A stretch of 64,000 bases of DNA from Sphingobacterium sp. R2. Lineage in GTDB: Bacteria; Bacteroidota; Bacteroidia; Sphingobacteriales; Sphingobacteriaceae. The notes beneath the pieces are model-generated. The model saw only the letters and a list, made by a program, of their open reading frames with translations, made no database searches and had not been told where the DNA came from. This document shows, piece after piece, positions 24,068 through 32,600 of the stretch. The stretch is from the NCBI RefSeq assembly GCF_040760075.1, contig NZ_CP142884.1, forward strand, positions 4,650,001 through 4,714,000, given 5' to 3'. How positions within the stretch are numbered: position 1 is the stretch's first letter; each line of letters opens with the position of its first letter. A program made the translations under genes and the position numbers.

Positions 24068-25144
24068 CTACAACTTTATCATCAATCTAGTTTTCACAGC
24101 ATCATCGCATGCCAAAGCGATTCGCAGACTGTTAATAGCATCTTCCATTGAATCAGTAAGATCCAAATTCTCTAAAATTGCTCGCAGAAAGAATAGCTGC
24201 TCCCGATTACATAATTCTTGATGATCAGGCTCATCCGATAAGTTAATCCATTCATCGGGCTTCTTAAATTCATTGGCTGAATCTAAATCACTATAATGTA
24301 TTCTTAGGCTTTCCGTCTGTGTGTGGGAGGCGACCGAATCCGATTTCCCCTCATCGCTGGCTTTGTTAGCGACAATGGAAACTGCACCATTTGGTCCAAA
24401 AACATCTTTTACAAAAAAAGCGTTCTGACTCACCATTGGTCCCCATCCAGCTTCGTACCATCCTACAGAACCGTCCTCAAAATGCAACTGAAGTTGCCCA
24501 TAGTTATAGTTCCAAGCTGGAATCTCATCAGTTAATCGTGCACCTATTGCAGATACATACAATGGTTTTGCGCCCACCATTTGACACATGACATCAATAT
24601 AGTGGACCCCGCAATCAACAATGGGACTTAAGCTAGACATTAAATTTTTATGCACATCCCACATATATCCATGACTCTGTTGATTGAGGTTCATACGCAT
24701 GACAAGTGGCTTTCCCATCGTTTTAGAAATCTCGATAAACTTGATCCAGGATGGATGGTATCTCAAGATATAACCAACAACCAATTTTCTATCGTATTTT
24801 ATTGCTGCATTCACTACCTGCTGTGCTGAAATTACGTTTTCAGCTATAGGCTTCTCGATAAAGACATGAGCCCCAGCTTGAAAGGCTTTTATAGCATAAT
24901 CTTTATGTGTATCTGGATAGGTGGCTATACACACCGCATCCGGTTTCGTTTCCTGAAGTGCCTGTTCATAAGACGAGAATAAGCTATAGTTTCCTCCCAA
25001 TTCTTCATTCAGCTTACTTTTGCTCTCTCCACGAGCCACTAGACCTACAATTTGAAAGCCATCTAAATCGTGGTAAGCCCTTGCATGAGATGCGCCCATA
25101 TTTCCACATCCAACAACTAATATTTTAACAATCTGTTGCACCAT
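24068..25144 (-). CDS. Gfo/Idh/MocA family oxidoreductase
   Basis: A 358-residue NAD(P)-dependent dehydrogenase. The Rossmann motif VVGCGNMGASHARAYH is at about residues 10-25, the EKPIAEN motif that positions the catalytic Lys is at about 97-103, and a C-terminal alpha/beta domain begins near residue 125 (DCGVHYIDVMCQMVG contains the usual Asp/His pair). Members act on sugars, inositols or their derivatives; the substrate cannot be read from the sequence. No signal peptide is present. It lies 16 bp after the PAP2 phosphatase gene on the same strand, perhaps co-transcribed. Confidence 0.85.
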   Translation of the reverse strand: MVQQIVKILVVGCGNMGASHARAYHDLDGFQIVGLVARGESKSKLNEELGGNYSLFSSYEQALQETKPDAVCIATYPDTHKDYAIKAFQAGAHVFIEKPIAENVISAQQVVNAAIKYDRKLVVGYILRYHPSWIKFIEISKTMGKPLVMRMNLNQQSHGYMWDVHKNLMSSLSPIVDCGVHYIDVMCQMVGAKPLYVSAIGARLTDEIPAWNYNYGQLQLHFEDGSVGWYEAGWGPMVSQNAFFVKDVFGPNGAVSIVANKASDEGKSDSVASHTQTESLRIHYSDLDSANEFKKPDEWINLSDEPDHQELCNREQLFFLRAILENLDLTDSMEDAINSLRIALACDDAVKTRLMIKL

Positions 25145-25160
25145 TTTTTTTCATTTTATA

Positions 25161-25751
25161 TTATCTCTTTAATCCATCTAAAGCGAATGCTGCTCCTGTT
25201 CCCAGTGCAGCACCAGCCAATACATCGGTAGGAAAATGTACGCCCAAATACATCCGTGAATAACCAACACTACTTGCCCATAAAAGGGAGGGAGCGACGA
25301 CGTACCACTTCGAATAGGCACGTGAAAAAGCAGATGCGGTAGCAAAAGCGGAAGACGTATGCCCAGAGGGAAAGGAATATCCACTAGCCGTACGAACCGA
25401 GATGAAATTAGGATATTTTTTAAAAGGCCTACTGCGCTTAAACAAATGTTTCAAACCCACATTCACCAAAGCAGTTACAGCCGTACTGCTAGCAACATAC
25501 AAAGCATTCTGACGCATTATTTTATCATCATTGACTGCACCGGCAACCAGTAAACCGACGGGAACTGCAATCTGAACATAATTATTGATATCAGAAAGCA
25601 CTTTAAATGTTTGTGTTTGCGGCACAGTCCTGGTTTCAGCAATCGACTCCAATATCCGGATATCTAATGTAGAAGCAGGTATTTCCTGCGCTAAAGCACC
25701 GATATAGGAACAATTCAACCAGCAAACAAAAATAAAAACTAATCTTTTCAT
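25161..25751 (-). CDS. PAP2 family phosphatase, exported
   Basis: A 196-residue membrane-associated phosphatase with a signal peptide (residues 1-21). The three PAP2 motifs are present: KHLFKRSRPF (KxxxxxxRP), PSGHTSSAF (PSGH) and SRMYLGVHFPTDV (SRxxxxxHxxxD), with hydrophobic helices between them. The active site therefore faces the periplasm, where it may remove phosphate from undecaprenyl pyrophosphate, phosphatidic acid or an LPS lipid; which one is open. Confidence 0.88.
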   Translation of the reverse strand: MKRLVFIFVCWLNCSYIGALAQEIPASTLDIRILESIAETRTVPQTQTFKVLSDINNYVQIAVPVGLLVAGAVNDDKIMRQNALYVASSTAVTALVNVGLKHLFKRSRPFKKYPNFISVRTASGYSFPSGHTSSAFATASAFSRAYSKWYVVAPSLLWASSVGYSRMYLGVHFPTDVLAGAALGTGAAFALDGLKR

Positions 25752-26030
25752 CCAGTAATTAATCTCTCTATTTATAATTTCTTCACCCCTTAAAAGTAAG
25801 GAAATTTATGTGAGTTGTTACCTTATTAAAGACGTTTAAATTTGAATCAAACTCATTACTGGTCTGTAAAGTATACTAAACTGTATACTCCAAGCCATCA
25901 AATCAGTATGGTCATACGCCAAGATTTGCATGTAGTCGACACTCGTTATATTTACCACTTATTTTTGTATCCAAATTAGAATTCATTTAAATAATAAGCC
26001 TGTTTAGATGACAATTTTAAAATGATGGCC
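25752..26030. other. Intergenic region upstream of the his promoter, with an operator-like dyad
   Basis: No gene is seen. The dyad AGTATAC (25870-25876) and GTATACT (25883-25889), with a 6-nt spacer, could bind a dimeric regulator, but it is more than 140 bp from the his promoter and could equally serve the divergent PAP2 gene. Confidence 0.4.
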
Positions 26031-26061
26031 TTGGATTTCCAATTAATTTACTATACATTTG
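26031..26061 (+). promoter_or_regulatory. Promoter of the his leader-hisGD transcript
   Basis: TTGG (26031-26034), a 19-nt spacer and TACATTTG (26054-26061) make a near-ideal Bacteroidota promoter. Transcription would start about 15 nt before the leader-peptide ATG. Confidence 0.7.
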
Positions 26062-26082
26062 CTTACAGTTATTAATACAAAC

Positions 26083-26148
26083 ATGGTTTATACTTACGTA
26101 CATCATTTTCATTTCCATCATCGCCGTTGTGGCGATATGTTAATTTAA
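26083..26148 (+). CDS. his operon leader peptide, 21 aa
   Basis: The frame ATG 26083 to TAA 26148 encodes MVYTYVHHFHFHHRRCGDMLI. Codons 7-13 contain five His codons, all CAT. It lies 14 bp or so inside the predicted transcript and 76 bp before hisG, the first enzyme of histidine synthesis. The last His codon overlaps the start of a small hairpin, ATCGCC (26120-26125) with GGCGAT (26131-26136). A ribosome stalled by lack of His-tRNA would cover this hairpin. Leader peptides of this kind control attenuation of his operons in other bacteria; the way stalling is coupled to hisG here is not evident, as I see no classical terminator. Confidence 0.82.
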   Translation: MVYTYVHHFHFHHRRCGDMLI

Positions 26149-26224
26149 TGTGTTCTTACGTAGAATACCTTCCCTCTTGTTTGATTTCTTATTATTAATA
26201 ATTTACTGCTAACATTATAAAGCG

Positions 26225-27076
26225 TTGAAAAATCTTAAAATTGCTATCCAAAAATCGGGTAGGTTAAACGAAAAATCTGTTCAATTACTGAAAAATTGTG
26301 GTTTAGACTTCGAAAACTACAAAAGTTCTTTAATCACCACTGTAGGTAACTTCCCGTTGGAGATATTATTTCTAAGAGACGATGATATTCCGGGTTATGT
26401 AGAACAAGGCATAGCCGATCTCGGTATAGTCGGTGAAAACATCATTGACGAGACTGAATCCAAAGTAGAATACGTCAAGAGGCTCGGTTTTGGAAAATGT
26501 ACATTGAAATTAGCTATCCCCAAAGATAGTAGCATTGAGGACATTAAAGACCTTAATGGTAAAGCAATCGCGACCTCTTATCCAAATATACTCAGGAACT
26601 TTCTAAACGAGTACAATATTAATGCAGACATCCGTCTGATATCTGGCTCCGTTGAGATTTCCCCAGGCTTGGGCCTTAGTGATGCAATCTGTGATATCGT
26701 ATCTACGGGTGGAACGTTAAAAAGCAATGGTTTAAAACCTTTTGCTGATGTTAAAAATTCAGAAGCAATTTTGGTGGGAAGAAAAGGATTAGAGGGTAAT
26801 GAAGTTTTGACTGAATTAGTACAACGCATCGAATCTGTTCTTTTAGCAAAAGAAACCAAATATGTGGTATTGAATGTCGAAAAGAAGAATTTGCCAGCTA
26901 TTACTTCTTTACTCCACGGCGTTAAAAGCCCTACGGTTGTTCCACTGGCAGAAGAAGGCTGGGTAGCCGTACATACCGTTATCACCGAAGATGACTTTTG
27001 GGATAAGATCAACAAATTAAAAGCTGAAGGTGCCCAAGGTATCGTTGTGATGCCCGTTGAAAAAATCATTCTTTAA
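26225..27076 (+). CDS. hisG: ATP phosphoribosyltransferase (long form)
   Basis: HisG joins ATP and PRPP, the first committed step of histidine synthesis, and is inhibited by histidine. The 283-residue product is the long HisG with catalytic domains (LKIAIQKSGRLNEKSVQLLKNCGLDF, DLGIVGENIIDE, the PRPP loop ISGSVEISPGLGLSDAICDIVSTGGTLKSNGL) and a C-terminal ACT-like regulatory domain (NLPAITSLLHGVKSPTVVPLAEEGWVAVHTVI). The start codon is TTG at 26225; no ATG fits the conserved N-terminus. It follows the leader peptide and overlaps the same promoter unit as hisD, 21 bp downstream. Confidence 0.95.
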   Translation: MKNLKIAIQKSGRLNEKSVQLLKNCGLDFENYKSSLITTVGNFPLEILFLRDDDIPGYVEQGIADLGIVGENIIDETESKVEYVKRLGFGKCTLKLAIPKDSSIEDIKDLNGKAIATSYPNILRNFLNEYNINADIRLISGSVEISPGLGLSDAICDIVSTGGTLKSNGLKPFADVKNSEAILVGRKGLEGNEVLTELVQRIESVLLAKETKYVVLNVEKKNLPAITSLLHGVKSPTVVPLAEEGWVAVHTVITEDDFWDKINKLKAEGAQGIVVMPVEKIIL

Positions 27077-27097
27077 ACTTGATGCACTTATACAACC

Positions 27098-28383
27098 ATG
27101 CTAAAAAACTATGATTACAAGACTTTAGGAAAATCCGAAATCCAACAACTGGTTGCCAGAAACACGGATCCGAACAATGCAATACAGGAGGTTGTTCAGG
27201 AAATTATTCAACAGGTACGCCAACAAGGAGATATCGTACTACGCGAATATGCTGCTAAATTTGACAATGTTGAACTTGAGCGACTGTATTTGGACGAGGA
27301 AGATATCGATGCGTTGGCATCTACAATAGACCGTGATCAGCAAAGAGCACTGGAAATTGCTTTTCAAAATATTCATAAATTCCATAGTACGCAACTAAAA
27401 AGAGAACGCACTGTTGAAACCATGCCCGGTGTAAAATGCTGGCGGGAGGTGCGTCCTATTGAAAAAGTCGGTCTCTATATTCCTGGAGGATCAGCGGTCT
27501 TACCTAGCACACTTTTAATGCTTGGTATTCCCGCAAGAATAGCTGGGTGCAAAGAAATTGTCGTTTGTTCTCCCCCCAATCCAACGGAAAAATTAATGGG
27601 TTTGTCGCTTTTTGTTTAAAATTACTGAAGATAAATAGAATATACTTGGTTGGAGGTGCTCAGGCTGTTGCTGCTATGGGATTTGGAACAGAGACAATAC
27701 CCAAAGTCGATAAGATTTTTGGCCCTGGAAATCAATTTGTCACGAAGGCAAAATCCATTATACAGGGTCTGGCAAATGTTAGCATTGACATGCCTGCCGG
27801 CCCATCCGAAGTATTAGTCGTCGCTGATGATTCAGCTAACCCGGCGTTTGTTGCCGCCGATCTTTTGGCACAAGCCGAACACGGCGTCGACAGCCAAGCT
27901 GTCTTGGTTGCAACTTCTACAGCTATAGTTGATGCGGTCAACACAGAACTGTTAGCCCAATTGGCGGTCTTACCGCGCAAAGAACTTGCTGCAAAAGCTA
28001 TTGACAATTCTTATGCAGTCACTGTTGATAACCTTCAGGAGGCACTACAATTTTCAAATGATTACGCTCCAGAACACCTTATTTTGGAAACGGATCAATG
28101 GGAGTCTTTGACACGCTATATCAGTAACGCTGGTTCAGTATTTCTAGGGCACTTGACGCCCGAAAGTGCGGGTGATTATGCTTCGGGTACAAATCACACG
28201 CTGCCTACCTCGGGATATGCGCGATCCTACTCGGGTGTATCGGTGGATTCTTTTGTAAAAAAAGTTACTTTCCAACATATTAGCGAAACTGGGCTCCAAC
28301 ACATTGGAACTGTAGTTGAAATACTTGCTGAACTTGAAGGTTTGCAGGCGCATAAAAATGCAATTTCCATTCGAAAAAAATAA
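27098..28383 (+). pseudogene. hisD: Histidinol dehydrogenase, split by a -1 frameshift in a C run
   Basis: HisD oxidises L-histidinol to histidine, with NAD+ and Zn2+. The first frame (27098-27619) covers the N-terminal part up to VGLYIPGGSAVLPSTLLMLGIPARIAGCKEIVVCSPP. The second frame carries FVAFCLKLL, VGGAQAVAAMGFGTE, IFGPGNQFVTKAK, DMPAGPSEVLVVAD, the AEHGVDSQAVLV and APEHL metal/catalytic segments, and GHLTPESAGDYASGTNHTLPTSGYAR. The two meet at a run of six C (27572-27577); seven C would restore CSPPQSNGKING and a 428-residue protein of normal size. As in murI, a homopolymer error is the likely cause. Confidence 0.92.
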
Positions 28384-28406
28384 TAAAACATAGACCGTTT
28401 AAATCA

Positions 28407-28439
28407 CAAAAAGGGCTTTACATTGTAAAGCCCTTTTTG
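28407..28439. terminator. Terminator after hisD
   Basis: AAAAAGGGCTTTA (28408-28420) pairs with TAAAGCCCTTTTT (28426-28438) around a 5-nt loop, symmetrical and usable by both hisD and the convergent YARHG gene. Confidence 0.88.
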
Positions 28440-28480
28440 TGAAATTGATCTTTCGAATGTTTCGGAATGGATTTTATACA

Positions 28481-29395
28481 CTACCTTCCAAAAGTGTCAT
28501 AATTATCCGTTGCATATTTTTCAAATCTCGTCAATAAAGCTATATTATCTTTTTCCAATGGACTCAAATCTGCATTCACATCTTTTGAAATAGGCAAATA
28601 CCAGTCTACAGGCTCAAAAAATTGGCGAATGCTTGGCTTAGTAAACGCATAGCCATGACGGGCAAAAATCGTATTCCGAATAATCTCCAGATCCAATTTC
28701 TTAAGATTTTTCAGGTCTTTCTCGGTCAACTTTTGTTTAGATGCATTGACCGTAAAAACTGCAGGGGATGCCGACCGATAATATTGGATGACGTATGTAT
28801 AAGTTGAATCTCCATCTACATCGGTTTCCTCTTTTCTCTTTTCGTTAATCCAGTCAACCAAAGTCCCATTTTCCTCACCCTGATTTTTCAGCATCAGATT
28901 AGGATTATATGCGAATTGCTTTTTCAACAATTTAAAGCTTCTCTTTTTTATCTTTACCCCTTGGTCATATGCGGTCCAATTGCCGATTAACGTATCGTGA
29001 TCAAGCTTGATTTCAAAACGCCCGTCGGACTTTTTGTCGCCGGGCTCATCCAATAATAACCGGATATCGGCACCATTTTCCTCCAATTTCCCCACAAAAG
29101 GACGCAGATTTCCTTTAACCACATTCTGTCCGAAGATATTACCTTTATCCGTAATTTTTTTTATGGTCAAATTTATCTTCGGAGAATAATCTGTAATTGG
29201 CAAACCGTCTCCTTCTTGCAGTGTATTTTCATCAACTACAAATTCTCCCACCCAGTTGCCGTAGAGTTCCCGATGTGTCTCATGCTCAACAACAACACTG
29301 TCCTTTGTCCCATGGGCTTCATTCTTTTTAATTTTCCCGTCCTTGCAGCCAACTATTGCTCCAAGCATTACTATTAAATAAAGGTTCTTCCTCAT
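28481..29395 (-). CDS. YARHG-domain lipoprotein
   Basis: A 304-residue predicted lipoprotein: MRKNLYLIVMLGAIVGC is a signal with the lipobox IVGC (Cys17). The middle part is a beta-rich region of unknown type with TAYDQGVKIKKRSFKLLKK. The C-terminal YARHG domain (about residues 225-295) contains LDLEIIRNTIFARHGYAFTKPSIRQFFEPVDWYLP, where ARHGY is the name-giving motif. Function unknown; such domains are extracellular or periplasmic. ATG at 29395 is chosen because it opens the lipoprotein signal, and it overlaps the stop codon of the upstream DUF2306 gene by 4 nt. Confidence 0.8.
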   Translation of the reverse strand: MRKNLYLIVMLGAIVGCKDGKIKKNEAHGTKDSVVVEHETHRELYGNWVGEFVVDENTLQEGDGLPITDYSPKINLTIKKITDKGNIFGQNVVKGNLRPFVGKLEENGADIRLLLDEPGDKKSDGRFEIKLDHDTLIGNWTAYDQGVKIKKRSFKLLKKQFAYNPNLMLKNQGEENGTLVDWINEKRKEETDVDGDSTYTYVIQYYRSASPAVFTVNASKQKLTEKDLKNLKKLDLEIIRNTIFARHGYAFTKPSIRQFFEPVDWYLPISKDVNADLSPLEKDNIALLTRFEKYATDNYDTFGR

Positions 29396-30033
29396 AATTT
29401 TTGATTTTTTTGATAAATAATAAATTCTGCCAATAACAAATTTGGTATCCATCCCAGCCATGCGATAATCTGGTAGACGTCCAAGGGATTGGGCTGAAAC
29501 AGGTACACTAAAGCAAGCTTCCAAAAACGTAGCGTAAGTGCTGAACAGGTTAAGGCAAAACTACGGATCATAAAATTGCGGTGTTTATTGAATTTCCGGT
29601 GACTCGCCAAACGAACTGCCATCCAGGTGAAATAAAACCATCCAAGCCCCAATAATTCAAATGCAATGATAGATGTTAATCCGCCATTTGCCACGGATCC
29701 AATAAGCAAACCTGAAGGAGCGGCAAAAAGCAAAATGGCGAATACATACAAATACCCGATACTCCGATGAACTCGCGGATATTTATTTAATAGATAAGTA
29801 TTAAACTGCGTAAAACCCGCAGGCAAGGCAAAGATAGCTGTGCAAACATGGACATAAAACACGTAGCGATACCACCAAAATTCTTCAATTTCCGTTTGTT
29901 TAATCATCAAGAAATTTGCGTCGAGTGAGAAACCACGATAGCGAAGAGTGATTTCTGCCATTAGCAGACAGCTATAGGTAAAAATTAAAAGCCAAAATCC
30001 CTGCAATATCGAAAATTGAGCTTTTTTAAACAT
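29392..30033 (-). CDS. DUF2306 family membrane protein
   Basis: A 213-residue protein with about six hydrophobic helices. The motif YVHVCTAIFALPAGFTQF followed by YPRVHRSIGYLYV and RKFNKHRNFMIRSFALT is typical of DUF2306 proteins. The conserved His residues in these helices resemble haem ligands of di-haem membrane proteins, but binding is not known. It follows the ABC permease gene by 9 bp and overlaps the YARHG lipoprotein gene by 4 nt, so the three probably form one operon. Confidence 0.85.
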   Translation of the reverse strand: MFKKAQFSILQGFWLLIFTYSCLLMAEITLRYRGFSLDANFLMIKQTEIEEFWWYRYVFYVHVCTAIFALPAGFTQFNTYLLNKYPRVHRSIGYLYVFAILLFAAPSGLLIGSVANGGLTSIIAFELLGLGWFYFTWMAVRLASHRKFNKHRNFMIRSFALTCSALTLRFWKLALVYLFQPNPLDVYQIIAWLGWIPNLLLAEFIIYQKNQKL

Positions 30034-30042
30034 ATCTTCTCC

Positions 30043-31287
30043 TTAATTGCTTCGGATAGCTTCCACGGGATCCAATCGAGACGCCATTAAGGCAGGAACA
30101 ATGCCCGATATTAGCCCAATAAAAGTAGAGAGTGAAATTGTCAGGATAACCATTTTCAAACTAACGACGATAGCAACACCAGTCGCAGCCTGCACAAGAA
30201 ATGCTAAAAAATATACAACGATCAGACCTATCCCTCCCCCCAAGAGGCAGAGCACGATAGATTCTATTAAAAACTGCGAAAGAATAAAGAAATTTTTGGC
30301 TCCCAGCGCTTTTTGAATTCCGATGATGTGTGTACGCTCCTTAACGCTAACAAACATGATATTGGCAATACCGAAACCACCGACTAGGATTGAAAAAATA
30401 CCAATCGAAAAACCCGCAAGATTAATTATTCCAAAGAGCTGATCCAATGCACCTGTAATCATTGTTGTCTGATTAATAGAAAAATTTTCCTCCCGCTGAG
30501 GAGATATACGACGAATTGAACGCATTAATGTCTTTGCTTCACTCTCTGCCTCGGCCAGTGTATAGTTCGGTTTAATAACCATCGCTATACTTGGTGAAAA
30601 ATTATCATAATTGACCAAATTCCTCGCGAGCTCAAATGGAATAAAGGCGGTATCATCAGGTGAGGTATTGATTAATACACCATTTCCTTCTTTCTTTAAC
30701 ACGCCAATAACTTGAATTTTTCGGCCTAGCATATTGATATATTTGCCAACCGGTTCATCATTAGGAAAAAGTCCTTCCGCTATATTGGCTCCCAATACAG
30801 TCACGAGGGCGCCCCCCCTAGATTCACTTTCGGCAAAGTAACGGCCATCTACGATATTTAAATTTTGAATATATAGGTTTTCGTAGGTAGCGGCATTAAC
30901 CGATGAGCCCTGTGCAGAATTACTTTTATATTTTATTGTCGTATTGCCGATATTGATCATATAAGCCATATATTCAGCAGTTGTCATTCGGCTTTTTAAA
31001 TCCAGATAATTATTATACGTGGGTTCCGGTCTATTCAAGTATTTCCACCAAGGGAAATTTGGTCCTCCATCCCAAGGCCATTTTTCTATGTAGAGAGTCT
31101 TGCTTCCTATCTTCTTTACTGATTCCTCAATATTATTCCGAAGTGTATCTACTGCGGAGAATACGCCAATAATCGTAAAAATACCAATGGTCACACCCAA
31201 CAGCGACAGTAAAGTGCGTGTACGATTGTCTTTTAATGCTGAAAAAGCAAACTGACAACTCTCCAATATCAATCTAAAAAATTGCAT
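30043..31287 (-). CDS. ABC transporter permease, MacB/FtsX type
   Basis: A 414-residue permease with the MacB architecture: one N-terminal membrane helix (RTLLSLLGVTIGIFTIIGVFSAV, about residues 25-47), a large periplasmic domain (about 50-280), and three C-terminal helices of an FtsX domain (NLAGFSIGIFSILVGGFGIANIMFVSVKERTHIIGIQKALGA... to PALMASRLDPVEAIRSN). Such proteins work in tripartite export or lipoprotein transport. No ATPase gene is next to it. Start ATG at 31287 fits the family better than the upstream 31308. Confidence 0.9.
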   Translation of the reverse strand: MQFFRLILESCQFAFSALKDNRTRTLLSLLGVTIGIFTIIGVFSAVDTLRNNIEESVKKIGSKTLYIEKWPWDGGPNFPWWKYLNRPEPTYNNYLDLKSRMTTAEYMAYMINIGNTTIKYKSNSAQGSSVNAATYENLYIQNLNIVDGRYFAESESRGGALVTVLGANIAEGLFPNDEPVGKYINMLGRKIQVIGVLKKEGNGVLINTSPDDTAFIPFELARNLVNYDNFSPSIAMVIKPNYTLAEAESEAKTLMRSIRRISPQREENFSINQTTMITGALDQLFGIINLAGFSIGIFSILVGGFGIANIMFVSVKERTHIIGIQKALGAKNFFILSQFLIESIVLCLLGGGIGLIVVYFLAFLVQAATGVAIVVSLKMVILTISLSTFIGLISGIVPALMASRLDPVEAIRSN

Positions 31288-31471
31288 AATTTGTATTCTA
31301 AAATACAATATAGTTTTGATTTAATGTCAAAATCGTTAAAAATATCTACTTAATTAGAATTACCGCCTGTCTATACCCAAAAAAGTTATAACTTTGTATG
31401 CTTTTTGCAGCCTAATATTTGGTGCACTGTAATGCACTAAAAGGTAGACATTAAAATATATATCATTAAAG

Positions 31472-32521
31472 ATGAAGTTATCTCAATTTAAATTCAACTT
31501 ACCAGAATCATTACTTGCTTCTGAACCTTCTGAAAATCGTGACGAATCGCGCTTGATGGTCCTACACAGAGATAGTGGTAAAATTGAACACAAAATTTTC
31601 AAAGATGTATTGGATTATTTCGATGACAAAGATGTCATGATTTTAAACAATACTAAAGTTTTTCCAGCGCGTCTTTATGGTAATAAAGAGAAAACTGGAG
31701 CTACGATTGAAGTTTTCTTGCTGCGTGAATTGAACAATGAGCTTCGCCTTTGGGATGTATTGGTCGATCCTGCACGCAAAATACGTGTTGGCAATAAATT
31801 ATATTTCGGCGATGAAGACTTACTAGTTGCTGAAGTCGTGGATAATACAACTTCAAGGGGCCGTACGATCCGGTTTTTATTTGATGGCACCGATGAAGAG
31901 TTCCGCCGTAATATCGAGATCTTAGGTGAAACACCTTTACCTAAATACATCAAGCGTAAAGCTACACCAGAAGACAAGTTCCGCTACCAAACTATTTACG
32001 CAAAAAATGAAGGAGCTGTTGCCGCTCCTACGGCTGGACTTCATTTCTCTAGAGAATTAATGAAACGCTTAGAATTGAAAGGCGTTGATTTTGCAGAGGT
32101 TACTCTTCACGTTGGTCTTGGAACTTTTCGTACTGTTGAAGTGGAAGATTTAACTAAGCATAAAATGGACTCTGAACAGTTCATCATAACTGACGAAGCT
32201 GCAAAAGTTGTTAATAGAGCTATAGACAATAAACGTCGCGTATGTGCTGTAGGAACGACTTCTATGCGCGCAATAGAATCTTCTGTTTCTGCTGACCATC
32301 ATTTAAAAGCAGCATCGGATTGGACAAGTAAGTTTATTTATCCTCCTTACGATTTCAGTATCGCTAACTCCATGATCACAAATTTCCACACACCAGAATC
32401 CACTTTGCTAGTGATGATTGCTGCGTTTGCAGGTTATGAAAATGTAATGAATGCATATGAAGTTGCTGTGAAGGAAAAATATAGATTCTATAGCTATGGC
32501 GATGCGATGTTAATCGTTTAA
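31472..32521 (+). CDS. queA: tRNA preQ1(34) S-adenosylmethionine ribosyltransferase-isomerase
   Basis: QueA transfers and isomerises the ribosyl part of SAM onto preQ1 in the wobble position of tRNA, giving epoxyqueuosine. The 349-residue product has the expected length and signatures: LSQFKFNLPESLLASEPSENRDESRLMVL at the N-terminus, MILNNTKVFPARLYG, the AAPTAGLHFS motif, LHVGLGTFRTVEVEDL, AVGTTSMRAIES and NFHTPESTLLVMIAAFAG. The 5' region has a TAACTTTG -7-like box at 31389 and a GTGCA/TGCAC hairpin at 31422-31437. queE of the same pathway is in this window too. Confidence 0.96.
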   Translation: MKLSQFKFNLPESLLASEPSENRDESRLMVLHRDSGKIEHKIFKDVLDYFDDKDVMILNNTKVFPARLYGNKEKTGATIEVFLLRELNNELRLWDVLVDPARKIRVGNKLYFGDEDLLVAEVVDNTTSRGRTIRFLFDGTDEEFRRNIEILGETPLPKYIKRKATPEDKFRYQTIYAKNEGAVAAPTAGLHFSRELMKRLELKGVDFAEVTLHVGLGTFRTVEVEDLTKHKMDSEQFIITDEAAKVVNRAIDNKRRVCAVGTTSMRAIESSVSADHHLKAASDWTSKFIYPPYDFSIANSMITNFHTPESTLLVMIAAFAGYENVMNAYEVAVKEKYRFYSYGDAMLIV

Positions 32522-32541
32522 TCCTATGTTTAATAAAAAAG

Positions 32542-32578
32542 AAAAAACGTGGATAGTCTCAAGCTATCCACGTTTTTT
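32542..32578 (+). terminator. Intrinsic terminator of queA
   Basis: AAAAAACGTGGATAG (32542-32556) pairs perfectly with CTATCCACGTTTTTT (32564-32578) around a 7-nt loop. Confidence 0.9.
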
Positions 32579-32600
32579 ATAAATCTTAACTTTCAATAAC

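Noticed and set aside
31389..31449. Possible queA leader riboswitch (hairpin GTGCA/TGCAC and TGTCTA/TAGACA dyad)
   Set aside because: Does not fit preQ1 consensus elements and part of the dyad would lie upstream of the predicted start; kept only as a note under queA.
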